From positions 680,264 through 744,263 of the forward strand of contig CATKHK010000008.1 in the NCBI GenBank assembly GCA_949751835.1: a stretch of DNA of 64,000 nt, given 5' to 3'. This document shows, piece by piece, positions 42,920 through 54,049 of the stretch. The DNA comes from Blepharisma japonicum (Eukaryota > Ciliophora > Heterotrichea > Heterotrichida > Blepharismidae). The position numbers and the translations under genes were made by a program. The stretch's first letter is position 1; each line of letters opens with the position of its first letter. Below the pieces are notes generated by a model that was not told the DNA's origin, did no database searches, and saw only the letters and a program-made list of their open reading frames with translations.

Positions 42920-44070
42920 TTTGATTATAAATATTATGCCTTATAAGCATTTTTTATACTTGTATTAAATATGTTTTGGATAAGAAATTAGGTAAATAAT
43001 AGGCTAATTAAATTTTAAAAATTAAGTAAATTTGATAAATGAGAATAAAAAAATTCAAGATCAATCAATTAACTATCTTTGCATAAGTTATTTTATTGCT
43101 AAGTATTGAATAGCAAGAATAAACTGGGTTTTCTGTAAAAAGAGTTCTTAAGTTTTAAATTTTTGCTAATAATTTCATAAAATGGATATTCATCACTTAT
43201 TTTATTGAATATTAATAAATCATTTATTCTAAAATATATTATGCAATGATTTCTACTTAAAGATCTAAGCAATAAATTGCACACACGATCACATTAATAT
43301 ATATTAATTCAGTACTCTGCTAAAAGGATTTGCTATATAAAGCATTTACAACTAATGATATTGATCGCAAATAAAGGCATCATATTAATTATATCAAATA
43401 TAATTCGATCGTAGGCTATACTTTCAAACTGATTTAATATAAATAATTATTTTGTGTAAATTTTAGAATGCAAAAGATTACAGGAATTTTCTTTTTTAGG
43501 ATTTTCAGCACACCTTAATATGGTATTAGAATTTGTATCAAGAATGTCAGCAATCAATCGAATCCAAAAAGACGTATTCCTTTTATTAATTCTCAGCCAT
43601 CTCCTCTATTCAAGAGTTGGGTTTAAATTTAAGAAAATTATATATATATATATATATGCTTTTCTCATAAGGCAGTAATTTAGATTTGCACGCTTTCAGA
43701 AATTTCAGGGTTTCCTTTTCTAATATAGTAGATTAAGATATTTGGGCCGAAATATAACCTTTTCAGTAGTCATATCAAATAGCCTTAGTCAAAATTCTGT
43801 ATAAAAAGTTCGCTCACAGGGGAAGTAAGAAATTTTTAAAACAAAAAATAATATATTTTCATACCAAGGTGTCTTCAATAGAAGAAGAAAATACTGACTT
43901 AAAGCATTTATTTCAATTTATAATAAGCGAGGCGATTAAAAGTTCTTGCATTTTATTTCAGCGATATCTCTTTTAATGGAGAAATATGAGCTTTTAACAT
44001 ATATTATAAATCATTATAAAATATAAAAAAAGAATGCGATCAGGGTAAGCCTAAAAGGGTATCCAATATT
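42920..44070. other. Long intergenic region
   Basis: About 1.15 kb between the ATG1-like kinase start and the kelch-like array. It is A+T-rich and includes a perfect TA microsatellite. Around 43965-43985 a short match (ctcttttaatggaga) recurs near 47450, next to array copy 3, so array-derived sequence may begin before 44,070. No gene was recognised. Confidence 0.45.
43639..43657. repeat. TA dinucleotide microsatellite
   Basis: About nine TA repeats in the spacer upstream of the array. No function is implied. Confidence 0.8.
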
Positions 44071-44369
44071 AATCCTAAATCCTCTACTTCAGGTCTATTT
44101 TTCGCATAAAGCAGCTATAAAAGTGTTTATATGAGACTTAGTATTATTTGAAAATACAAATTGAGTGATGAAAAAGCTAATGTGTTTTGGAGGAAATTCA
44201 TTCATATAAGTAAATAGTATTTAATAGGGATAATATCTCTAATATATATTATAACTCAAAATACTCAATGTTTTTCTCGATTATTTCTACTCTGCACAAA
44301 CTCTATATTGATCATATTTATTAATTGATAAAGCTTTATTAGAAGAGTTTTTAATAATTTTTATCTAAA
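44071..44369 (+). repeat. Spacer module C, copy 1
   Basis: From aatcctaaatcctctacttc to the stop of gene K1. The plus-strand frame seen in better copies (M-R-L-S-I-I-W-K...) is broken here by TAG at the Gln codon of S-K-Q-Y and by a TAA further on. It is therefore a decayed copy. Confidence 0.7.
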
Positions 44370-45261
44370 ACACTCGGCAATTATGTTTAGAAATTGTTTT
44401 TCTTTCCAGAGACTTTTTGTCTAAGCTAAACTCATAATAAATATTATCTATTTCTCTTTTATTATTCGAATGGAATCTGGTTTCTCTTATATATATAGAA
44501 TTATTATAGCATGTTCATGACTTTACGTGATTCGCATATTTTATATTAACTTTTCTAATGACTTTCCATAAATAAGGGTTTTTATATTCACTTTCAAAAA
44601 TATATCTATGAGATAGATAATAAAGATTCGTTTTTCCTGAAATAAATATATATACGCCATCTTCATTTAATAATTCCACTTTTGAATAGCTATTTGAATA
44701 AAAATCATAAACACAAATATCTAAACACGATAACCCTAAAATTAATTTCTCTTCAAAGCAGATACAAGAGCAGTCAAAATATCCGTGTAGTTTTATTGGA
44801 AATGTAGCTAATATGGTATTTTTACCGTTAAATAAATTATAATTTCACAAAAGTGGGTAGTAAAACATTCCACATTGACCAAAAATATAAATTGAATTCT
44901 TTCAATAAGCAGCTCCATGTATTTCACAATAGTAATTATCAATCCGAAATCTATTAATATGCAAGTATAAGTATACAAATTTTCGTATTTTTAATTTCCG
45001 ACAATCAATGATGCAAGCAATACTTTTATACTTCCAGGTCATGTCAAAAATAAGCAATTCATTATTTGGCAGCTGAATTGTATTAGGATTATCAAATTCT
45101 TTGTCCTTAGGGCAAATGAGATCTCATACTTTTTCAGCTTGAGTTTCTAAATCTAGTCTATGAATTTTCATATTCTTTTTAAAATCTCTATTTGATACGC
45201 TAAATAAATGCTTGTCTTGAGGAATTTTCTCTTCTGGTTCTATAAGTTTAAGTTTAAACAT
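44365..45261 (-). CDS. Kelch-like array protein K1
   Basis: ATG 45261 to TAG 44365, 298 residues, intact when TGA is read as Trp (V-W-D-L, A-Y-W-K, L-W-N-Y, S-W-T-C). The sequence is rich in beta-strand-forming Tyr, Ile, Phe and Ser. It carries short motifs at intervals like propeller blades: I-Q-L-P-N-N-E-L-L, A-A-Y-W-K-N-S-I-Y-I-F-G-Q, I-C-F-E-E-K-L-I-L-G and K-T-N-L-Y-Y-L-S-H. The same order occurs in the C-terminal half of the B-box gene at 58,531. It starts M-F-K-L-K-L instead of the M-I-K-L-K-L of the other copies. No signal peptide or membrane helix is seen. A kelch/propeller fold is inferred, with function unknown. Confidence 0.65.
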
Positions 45262-45269
45262 ATTTACTA

Positions 45270-45625
45270 TACCTAAATGATTTATGTAAGAGATGTAAAA
45301 TTAAAGAAACAGAAGAACACATTTTAAATATTTTTCCCAAGATTTCCTATGGAAGGAAAAGATTTTATATATAGACTTAGAGATGTTATTGGAGAAAAAT
45401 ATTTGAACGTGGCACCTCATTATTGAACGCTGCTGATGCATTGCAACTCCAAACAATTGCAAAATTAGAACTAGAGAGGTTCAAACAAGTGGAATTTATT
45501 ACAAAGATTAATTTACGGATATTTGACGAAAAATTAAGGAATATTAAAAGAAATGTATTTGAATTTGAATAAGGGTTAATGGAGGAAGACATTCTTGAAG
45601 AAGATATAGAAAATTAAAAAAAGTA
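45270..45625 (+). repeat. Spacer module B, copy 1 (long form)
   Basis: Contains a plus-strand frame from about 45,424 reading N-A-A-D-A-L-Q-L-Q-T-I-A-K-L-E-L-E-R-F, then D-E-K-L-R-N-I-K-R-N. It is broken by TAA before G-L-M-E-E-D. The helix-rich peptide looks like a remnant of a coiled-coil gene. Similar modules lie at 52,085-52,330, 53,605-53,830 and, inverted, 57,250-57,640. Confidence 0.65.
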
Positions 45626-45756
45626 AAAAAAATTCAAGCAGAGCAACAACTTATAAGGCTTAGTAATAGCATTAATCAACTATTTATCAGTACCGTCTCA
45701 ATATGTAAATTTAATAATTTTCAAATGTTAAATTCTTCTCAATATTCAAAAATGCT

Positions 45757-46032
45757 TATTTCTCTACTTCAGGTCTATTTTTCGCATAAAGCGACTATAA
45801 AAGTGTTTATATGAGACTTAGTATTATTTGAAAATGCAAATTGTGTGATGAAAAAGTAAGGAAAATCACTCATATAAGTAAACAGTATTTAATAGGGATA
45901 ATATCTATATTTACTAGAAATCGAAATATTAAATATTTTCCTCGATTATTTCTACTCTGCACAAACTCTATATTGATCATATTTATTAATTATAAAGCTT
46001 TATTAGAAGAGATTTTATTCATTTTTATCTAA
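45757..46032 (+). repeat. Spacer module C, copy 2
   Basis: A better-preserved copy. The plus-strand frame from 45841 (M-C-D-E-K-V-R-K-I-T-H-I-S-K-Q-Y-L-I-G) runs through a hydrophobic stretch to TAA 46030-46032. That TAA overlaps the opposing stop codon of gene K2 by two bases. Confidence 0.7.
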
Positions 46033-46925
46033 AACACTAGGCAATTATGTTTAGAAATTGTTTTTCTTTCCAGAGACTTTTTGCCTAAGCTAAACTCATA
46101 ATAAATATTATCTATTTCTCTTTTATTATTCGAATGAAATTTGGTTTTTCTAATATATATAGAATTATTATAGCATGTTCATGACTTTACGCAATAACCA
46201 TATTCTATATTAACTTCGCTGATGATTTTCCATAAATAAGGGTTTTTATATTCACTTTCAAAAATATATCTATGAGATAGATAATAAAGATTCGTTTTTC
46301 CTGGAATCAATATATATACTCTATCGTTACATATTTCTTCCGCTTTTGATAAGCTATTTGAATAGAAATCATAAACATATATATCGAAAAACGAGGACAC
46401 TAAAATTAATTTTTCTTCAAAGCAGATACAAGAGCAGTCAAAAAATTCGTGTAGTTTTATTGGAAATGTAGCTAACATGGTATTTTTACCGTTAAGTAAA
46501 TTATAATTTCACAAATATGGGTTTCATTTCCTTCTAAATTGACCTAAAATATAAATTGAATTCTTTCAATAAGCAGCTCCATGTATACCACCATAGTGTA
46601 TATTAATCCGAAATCTAGTATTATGCAAGTATAAGTATACAAATTTTCGTATTCTTAAAGTCCAACAATCAATGATGCAAGCAATGCTTGCATTCTTCCA
46701 GGATGTGTCAAAAAGAAGCAATTCATTATTTGGCAGCTGAATTGTATTAGGATAATCAAATTTTTTGTCTTTAGGGCAAATGAGATCTCATACATCTTCA
46801 ACTTTAGTTTCTACATCTAGTCTATGAATTTTCATATTCTTTTTAAAATCTCTACTTGATACGTTAAATAAATGCTTGTCTTGGGGAATTTTCTCTTCTG
46901 GTTCTATAAGTTTAAGTTTAATCAT
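46029..46925 (-). CDS. Kelch-like array protein K2
   Basis: ATG 46925 to TAG 46029, 298 residues, intact with TGA as Trp. It has the same blade motifs as K1. Differences cluster in loop regions, e.g. H-E-F-F-D-C-S-C and the V-S-S-F-F-D-I-Y-V-Y segment, while Y-D-F-Y-S-N-S, G-K-T-N-L-Y-Y-L-S and E-S-E-Y-K-N-P-Y-L-W-K-I-I are kept. It begins right next to the orphan frame at 46,926, which is oriented the other way. Confidence 0.65.
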
Positions 46926-47386
46926 ATTTATTATAACAATTAAAAAGACTTTTAGGTTTAAAAAAACACCGAAAGCAAAGGAAAATGAACCGAATAGAGA
47001 AAATTTTATTCAAAACCCTATTAATACCGCTTCACAATCACATATTGAAAGTGACCACAAGTCTCTGATGATTTCTCCATCATCAGAAATATATTCATCC
47101 CCTTTAACGATAGAATTCCCTGAAATAAGTATTCCTAAATTTGAAAATCCATTCCTATATAGAAAAGAAGAAAAAGAAAAACTAGCAATTGAACATTCTT
47201 TGAGTTTACTTTATAACAATCAGGAAAAGAAAACTTTTGAAAATCCTTTCTCTGAGGATGAAATGAAAAATTACTGAAATAAAAGACTTCAAATACCAGA
47301 TACCAAAATCTTTCAAAACTTAATCAAACCTATATATACATTATTATTCATTGAGGCACCTGATAATTTTACAGATCCAAAAAAAT
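46926..47386 (+). pseudogene. Truncated coding fragment of unknown gene
   Basis: An open plus-strand frame of about 153 codons (one TGA as Trp) from the edge of K2 to TAA 47386. It contains P-I-N-T-A-S-Q-S-H-I-E-S, I-E-F-P-E-I-S-I-P-K-F-E-N-P-F and a repeated F-E-N-P-F motif. Its only upstream ATG codons lie inside the antisense of K2, so the natural 5' end seems to have been cut off when K2 was placed here. Codon use looks real. The family was not recognised. Confidence 0.45.
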
Positions 47387-47685
47387 AATTAAAAATAACT
47401 CATAGTCCCTTACAAAATTTTCTCCTAAGAAGTCATTTGCTGATAACTCTTTTAATGGAGAGACATTTCCTCTGATAATTTTGATAGTGATGAAAAGTCT
47501 AGGTGCTACTGGAATAAATCCACTCATATAAGTAAATAGTATTTAATAGGGATAGCATCTCTAATATTTACTAGAACCCAAATAATTCAACGTTTTTCCC
47601 GATTATTTCTCCTCTATTTATTTCTATATTGATTATATTTATTAATTGATAAAGCTTTATTATAAGAGATTTTAATCATTTTTAT

Positions 47686-48576
47686 CTAAAACACCTGGCA
47701 ATTGTGTTTAGAAATTTTTTTTCTTTTCAGAGACTTGTTGGCTAAGTTAAATTCATAATAAATATCATCTTTTTCGTCTGTATTATTCAAAGATCATTTG
47801 GATTCTCTTATGAATATAGAATTATTATAGCATGTTCATGACTGTACCCTCTCCGTATATTTTAAATTAGCTCTTCCAATCATTTTCCATATATAAGGAT
47901 TTTTATATTCACTTTCAAAAATGTCTATAAAAGATATATAATAAAGATTCGTTTTTCCTGAAATCAATACATATACCCCATCATCACAAAATACATCTGC
48001 TTTTGAATAGCTATTTGAATAGAAATCATAAACATATATATCAAAAAATGATGACCCAAAGACTAATTTTTCTTCAAAGCAGACACTGTTGTAAGTTTTG
48101 AGTTTTATTGGAAAGGCAGCTAATATGGTCTTTTTATTGTTAAGTAAATTATAATTCCACAAAAATGGGCAATAATGGTCTCCAAATTGACCAATAATAT
48201 AATAAATTGAATTATTTCAATAAGTAGCCCCACGTATATAGACAAAATGAAGATCGAATGGATATTGATTATTGTCATTCAAGTATAAGTTTAAAAATTT
48301 TCGTATTTTTTTTGTTCCACAATCAATGATACATGCAGTAGTTTTATTATCGCTGGGTCCTCCGCAAAGGAGCAATTCATTATTTGGCAACTGAATTATA
48401 AAAGAATGATAAAATCATTTGCCTTTAGGAAAAGTGAGATCTCACACATCTTCGATTATAGTTTCTATATCTAGTCTGTAAATTTTTGTATCCGTTAAAT
48501 CTCAATGTGACACGTTAAATAAATGCTTGTCTTGATGGATTGTCTCTTCTGGTTCTTTTATTTTAAGTTTAATCAT
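47686..48576 (-). CDS. Kelch-like array protein K3 (most diverged minus-strand copy)
   Basis: ATG 48576 to TAG 47686, 296 residues, intact with TGA as Trp. It keeps I-Q-L-P-N-N-E-L-L, the N-S-I-Y blade start, E-E-K-L-V-F-G and G-K-T-N-L-Y-Y-I-S. It differs from K1/K2 at many positions (e.g. K-I-K-E-P-E-E-T-I-H-Q near the start, and a G-G-P-S-D-N-K loop). Its 5' spacer lacks module B, and the adjacent module C is strongly diverged. It and K9 share the E-E-T-x-H-Q start, suggesting an older branch. Confidence 0.65.
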
Positions 48577-48621
48577 ATTTATTATAATGATTTAATATTT
48601 TTATTATTAAATCGTATTATA

Positions 48622-48921
48622 CTAATCCTAAATCCTCTACTTCAGGTCTATTTTTCGCATAAAAGCAGCTATAAAAGTGTTTATATGAGACTTAGTATTA
48701 TTTGATAATGCAAATTGAGTTGTGAAAAAGTTAATAAGCTTTGGAGGAAATTCACTCATATAAGTAAACAGTATTTAATAGGGATAGTATCCCTAATATA
48801 TATTGTAACTCAAAATACTCAATGTTTTTCTCGATTATTTCTACTCTGCACAAACTCTATATTGATCATATTTATTAATTGTAAAGCTTTATTAGAAGAG
48901 ATTTTAATAGTTTTTATCTAA
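48622..48921 (+). repeat. Spacer module C, copy 4
   Basis: The clearest copy. A hydrophobic plus-strand frame (M-S-C-E-K-V-N-K-L-W-R-K-F-T-H-I-S-K-Q-Y) from 48715 ends at TAA 48919-48921, overlapping the K4 stop on the other strand. A TAA near 48,706 separates it from the preceding N-P-L-L-Q-V-Y-F-S-H-K frame. Confidence 0.7.
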
Positions 48922-49814
48922 AACACTCGGCAATTATGCTTAGAAATAGTTTTTCTTTCCAGAGACTTTTTGACTAAGCTAAACTCATAATAAATATTAT
49001 CTATTTTTCTTTTATTATACGAATGCCGTTTGGTTTCTCTTATATATATAGAATTATTATAGCATGTTCATGAATTTACGCACATCGCATTATCTATATT
49101 AACTTCTCTGATGATTTTCCATATATAAGGGTTTTTATATTCACTTTCAAAAATATATGTATGAGATAGATAATAAAGATTCGTTTTTCCTGGAATCAAT
49201 ATATATACGCTTTCTTTATTTAATAATTCCACTTTTGAATAGCTATTTGAATAGAAATCATAAACATATATAACTAAATACGAGAACCCTAAAATTAATT
49301 TTTCTTCAAAGCAGATACAAGAGCAGTCAAAATATTGGCCTAAATATATTGGAAATGTAGCTAACATGGTATTTTTACCATTAAGTAAATTATGCTTTCA
49401 CAAAAGTGGGTGGCATTCCTTTAAAAATTGACCAAAAATATAAATTGAATTCTTTCAATAAGCAGCTCCATGTATATAACCATAGTGCATATTAATCCGA
49501 AATCTAGGATTATGCAAGTATAAGTATACAAATTTTCGTATTTTTAATGTCCAACAATCAATGATGCAAGCAATGCTTCCATTCATCCAGGATATGTCAA
49601 AAAGTAGCAATTCATTATTTGGCAGCTGAATTGTATTAGGATTATCAAATTCTTTGTCTTTAGGGCAAATGAGATCTCAAACGTCTTCAACCTTAATTTT
49701 TACATCTAGTCTATGAATTTTCATATTCTTTTTAAAATCTTTACATGATACGTTAAATAAATGCTTGTCTTGGTGAATTTTCTCTTCTGGTTCTATAAGT
49801 TTAAGTTTAATCAT
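48918..49814 (-). CDS. Kelch-like array protein K4
   Basis: ATG 49814 to TAG 48918, 298 residues, intact. Very similar to K2 and K6, with P-I-Y-L-G-Q-Y-F-D-C-S-C shared exactly with K6. It keeps the Y-G-Y-I-H-G-A-A-Y-W-K loop and the E-S-E-Y-K-N-P-Y-I-W-K-I-I-R blade. It is separated from K5 by only 120 bp, the shortest tandem gap in the array. Confidence 0.65.
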
Positions 49815-49934
49815 ATTTATTATATAACTCAAAATACAAAATGTTTTTCTCGATTATTTCTACTCTGCACAAACTCTATATTGATCATATTTATTAATTA
49901 TAAGCTTTATTAGAAGAGATTTAAATAATTTTAT

Positions 49935-50831
49935 CTAAAACACTCGGCAATTATGTTTAGAAATTGTTTTTATTTCCAGAGACTTTTTGTCTAAGCTAAA
50001 CTCATAATAAATATTATCTATTTCTCTTGTATTATTCAAATGCCATTTGGTTTCTCTTATATATATAGAATTATTACAGAATGTTCATGATTTTATGCCA
50101 TCTGCATATTCTATATTAATTTTTCTGATGATTTTCCATATATAAGGGTTTTTATATTCACTTTCAAAAATATATCTATGAGATAGATAATAAAGATTCG
50201 TTTTTCCTGAAATAAATATATATACACTATCTTTATTTAATAATTCCACTTTTGAATAGCTATTTGAATAGAAATCATAAACATATTTATCGGAGCGAGA
50301 TAACCCAAAAATGAATTTATCTTCAAAGCAGCAGATAGAAAAGCAGCAAAAATATTCCTGCTGTTTTGGAAATGTAGCTAACATGGTATTTTTACCGTTA
50401 AGTAAATTATGCTTTCACAAATATGAGATGTGCTGTTTTATAAATTGACCAAAAATATAAATTGAATTCTTTCAATAAGCAGCTCCATATATATTACCAT
50501 GGTAATTATCAATCTCAAATCTATTAGTTTTCAAGTATAAGTATACAAATTTTCGTATTTTTAATGTTCAACAATCAATGATGCAAGCAATGCTTCCATT
50601 CTTCCAGGATATGTCAAAAAGTAGCAATTCATTATTTTGCAGCTGAATTGCATTAGGGTTATCAAATTCTTTGTCTTTAAGGCAAATGAGATGTCATACG
50701 TCTTCAACTTTAGTTTCTACATCTAGTCTATGAATTTTGATATTTTTTTAAAAATCTCTACTTGATACGCTAAATAAATGCTTGTCTTGGGGGATTTTCT
50801 CTTCTGGTTCTATAAGTTTAAGTTTAATCAT
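49935..50831 (-). pseudogene. Kelch-like array copy K5 with premature TAA
   Basis: The region aligns with intact copies over its full 897 bp with no length change, but codon 28 is TAA where the others have AAA (R-D-F-K-K-N). TAA is a true stop in this genome. The rest of the frame stays open to TAG 49935, so decay is recent or translation restarts at a downstream Met (e.g. the one in T-M-L-A-T-F). The V-W-D-L motif is also changed to V-W-H-L. Confidence 0.7.
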
Positions 50832-50847
50832 ATTTATTATAATTACT

Positions 50848-51149
50848 TAATCATAAATCCTCTACTTCAGGTCTATTTTTCGCATAAAAGCAGCTATAAA
50901 AGTGTTTATATGATACTTAGTATTATTTGAAAATGCAAATTGAGTTATGAAAAAGTTAATATGCTTTGGATAAAATTCACTCATATAAGTAAAATAGTAT
51001 TTAATAGGGATAATATCTCTAATATATATTGTAACTCAAAATACTCAATGCTTTTTCTCGATTATTTCTACTCTGCATAAACTCTATATTGATCATATTT
51101 ATTATTTGATAAAGCTATATTAGAGCAGACTTTAATAATTTTTATCTAA
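50848..51149 (+). repeat. Spacer module C, copy 6
   Basis: A full-length module between K5 and K6. The plus-strand frame is interrupted (gtaaaatagtatt instead of gtaaacagtatt), so it is decayed. Confidence 0.65.
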
Positions 51150-52081
51150 AATATTCGGCAATTATGACTAGAAGTTGTTTTGCTATCCAGAGACTTTTTG
51201 ACTAACTCCCCCTGTCTAGAAGTTGTTTTTATATCCAGAGACTTTTTGACTAAGCTAAACTCATAATAAATATTATCTATTTCTCTTTTATCATTCAAAT
51301 GTGATTTGGTTTCTCTTATATATATAAAATTATTATAGCATGTTCATGACTTTACGCAATCCGTATGTTCTATATGAACTTTTCTGATGATTTTCCATAA
51401 ATAAGGGTTTTTATATTCACTTTCATATATATATCTATGAGATAGTAAATAAAGATTCGTTTTTCCTGGGATTAATATATATATTCTTTCTTTATTTAAT
51501 AATTCCACTTTTGAATAGATATTTGAATAGAAATCATAAACTAATATATCGAAAAACGATAACCCTAAAATTAATTTTTCTTCAAAGCAGATACAAGAGC
51601 AGTCAAAATATTGGCCTAAATATATTGGAAATGTAGCTAACATGGTATTTTTACCATTAAGTAAATTATGTTTTCACAAAAGTGGGTGGCATTCCTTTAA
51701 AAATTGACCAAAAATATAAATTAAATTCTTTCAATAAGCAGCTCCATGTATTTCACCATAGACTATATCAACCTGAAATCTATATTTATGCAAGTATAAG
51801 TATACAAATTTTCGTATTTTTAATGTCCAACAATCAATGATGCAAGCAATGCTTTCATTCTTACAGGTCCTGTCAAAAAGTAGCAATTCATTATTTGGCA
51901 GCTGAATTGTATTAGGATTAACAAATTCTTTGTCTTGAGGGCAAATGAGATCTCTTACGTCTTCAACTTTAGTTTCTACATCTAATCTATGGATTTTCAT
52001 AAAATCTCTATTTGATACGCTAAATAAATGCTTGTCTTGGGGAATTTTCTCTTCTGATTCTATAAGTTTAAGTTTAATCAT
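51146..52081 (-). CDS. Kelch-like array protein K6 with C-terminal duplication
   Basis: ATG 52081 to TAG 51146, 311 residues. It differs in length from the other copies in two ways. A three-codon deletion lies near the N-terminus (R-D-F-M-K-I-H-R instead of R-D-F-K-K-N-M-K-I-H-R). A 48-bp in-frame tandem duplication near the C-terminus repeats L-V-K-K-S-L-D and K-T-T-S. Both changes keep the frame, hinting that the protein is still translated. The V-W-D-L Trp is Arg here, as in K7, and both share the same deletion, so K6 and K7 are sister copies. Confidence 0.65.
51195..51292. repeat. 48-bp tandem duplication within K6
   Basis: Two adjacent near-identical 48-bp units, each containing agaagttgtttt, tatccagagactttttgacta. 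They add 16 codons to K6 without shifting the frame. Confidence 0.75.
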
Positions 52082-52084
52082 ATT

Positions 52085-52330
52085 TATTATATCTTACAAC
52101 TCCAAACAATTGCAAATTAGAACCAGAGAGGTTCAAACAAGTGGATTTTATTACAAAAGATTAATTTACGAATATTTGACGAAAAATTAAAGAATATTAG
52201 AAGAATGCATTTGACTTTGAAGAGTTGATTGAGGAAGGAATTCTTGAAGAAGATATAGAAAATTGAAAAAAGTAAAAAAGATTGAACAAAAGGCAAAAAC
52301 TTATGAGGCTTAGTAATAACATTAATCAAC
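52085..52330 (+). repeat. Spacer module B, copy 6 (short form)
   Basis: Starts at acaactccaaacaattgcaaa and ends near ggcttagtaataac. It lacks the 5' part present at 45,270. The coding-like frame is shifted by small deletions, so it is decayed. Confidence 0.6.
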
Positions 52331-52420
52331 TATTAACTATTTATCAGCACAGTCTCAATATGTAAATTTAAGAATATTCAAATGTTAAATTCTTCTCAAT
52401 ACTCAAAAATACTTATTTTT

Positions 52421-52703
52421 CTACTTCAGGTCTATTTTTCGCATAAAAGCAGCTATAAAAGTGTTTATATGAGACTTAGTATTATTTGAAAATGCAAATT
52501 TAGTGATAAAAAAAATAATATGCTTTGGATGAAATTCACTCATATAAGTAAATAGTATTTAATAGAGATAATATCTATATTTACTAGAAATCGCAAAATT
52601 AAATATTTTCCTCGATTATTTCTACTCTGCACAAACTCTATATTGATTATATTTATTGATTGATAAAGCTTTATTATAAGAGATTTTAATAATTTTTATC
52701 TAA
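52421..52703 (+). repeat. Spacer module C, copy 7
   Basis: Full-length module from ctacttcaggtc to the K7 stop. Several frame-breaking changes are present (taaaaaaaataat; gtaaatagta). Confidence 0.65.
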
Positions 52704-53590
52704 AACACTCGGCAATTATGTTTAGAAATTGTTTTTCTTTCCAGAGACTTTTTGACTAAGCTAAACTCATAATAAATATTATCCATTTCTCTTTTATTAT
52801 TCCAATGCCATTTGGTTTGTCTTATATATATAGAATCATTATAGTATGTTCATAACTTTAAGCCATCCGCATATTTCATATTAACTTCGCTGATGATTTT
52901 CCATAAATAAGGGTTTTTATATTCACTTTCAAAAATATATCTATGAGATAGTAAATAAAGATTCGTTTTTCATGGAATCAATATATATACTCTATCTTTA
53001 TTTAATCATTCTACTTTTGAATAGCTATTTGAATAGAAATCATAAACATATATATTGTAAAACGATATTTCTAAAATTAATTTTTCTTCAAAGCAGCAGA
53101 TACTAGAGCGGTTAAAATATTCGAATATTTGTATTGGAAATGTAGCTAACCTGGTATTTTTACCGTTAAGTAAATTATGTTTTCACAAAAGTGGGTTGTA
53201 AAACTTTCTAAATTGACCAAAAATATAAATTGAATTCTTTCAATAAGCAGCTCCATATATAATACCAAGGTAATTATCATTCTGAAATCTATATTTATGC
53301 AAGTATAAGTATACAAATTTTCGTATTTTTAATTTCCAACAATCAATGATGCAAGCAATGCTTCCATTCATCCAGGATATGTCAAAAAGTAGCAATTCAT
53401 TATTTGGCAGCTGAATTGTATTAGGATTAACAAATTCTTTGTATTTAGGACAAATGAGATCTCTTACGTCTTCAACTTTATTTTCTACATCTAATCTATG
53501 GATTTTCATAAAATCTCTATTTGATACGCTAAATAAATGCTTGTCTTGGGGAATTTTCTCTTCTGATTCTATAAGTTTAAGTTTAATCAT
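52700..53590 (-). CDS. Kelch-like array protein K7
   Basis: ATG 53590 to TAG 52700, 296 residues, intact with TGA as Trp. It shares the N-terminal three-codon deletion and the E-S-E-E-K-I-P start with K6. It has extra TGA-encoded Trp residues where other copies have Leu or Gly (V-E-W-L-N-K; I-P-W-K-T-N). The Trp in G-K-T-N replaces Gly of a highly conserved turn, so function may be relaxed. Confidence 0.6.
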
Positions 53591-53604
53591 ATTTATTATA
53601 TTTG

Positions 53605-53830
53605 AATTTGGTATTCATTATTGAATACTGCTGATGCATTACAACTCCAAACAATTGCAAATTAGAACCAGAGAGGTTCAAACAAGTGGATTTTATTACA
53701 AAGATTAATTTACGAATATTTGACAAAAAATTAAAGAATATTAAAAGAAATGTATTTGACTTTGAAGAGGAGTTGATTGAGGAAGGAATTCTTGAAGAAG
53801 ATATAGAAAATTGAAAATGTAAAAAGATTC
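53605..53830 (+). repeat. Spacer module B, copy 7 (short form)
   Basis: Matches the module at 52,085. It preserves the E-E-E-L-I-E-E-G-I-L-E-E-D-I-E-N-W end, but earlier parts are frame-shifted. Confidence 0.6.
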
Positions 53831-53963
53831 AAAAAAGGCGACTACTTATAAGGCTTAGTAATAGCATTGATCATCTATTAACTATTTATCAGTGCAGTCT
53901 CAATATGTAAATTTAATAATTTTCAAATGTTAAATTCTTCTCAATACTCAAAAATACTTTTCT

Positions 53964-54049
53964 TTACTTCAGGTCTATTTTTCGTATTAAAAGGAATTAT
54001 AAAAGTGTTTATATGAGACTTAGTAATGAAAATGCAAATTGAGTGATGA
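53964..54049 (+). repeat. Spacer module C, copy 8, left fragment
   Basis: Module C sequence up to gagtgatga, where it breaks off at the LINE-type insert. The right-hand part resumes at 55,158. About 115 bp of the module are missing between the fragments. Confidence 0.7.

Noticed and set aside
43519-43680. About 50-codon plus-strand frame ending in the TA microsatellite
   Set aside because: Part of it is translated simple repeat (Ile-Tyr alternation); no other support.
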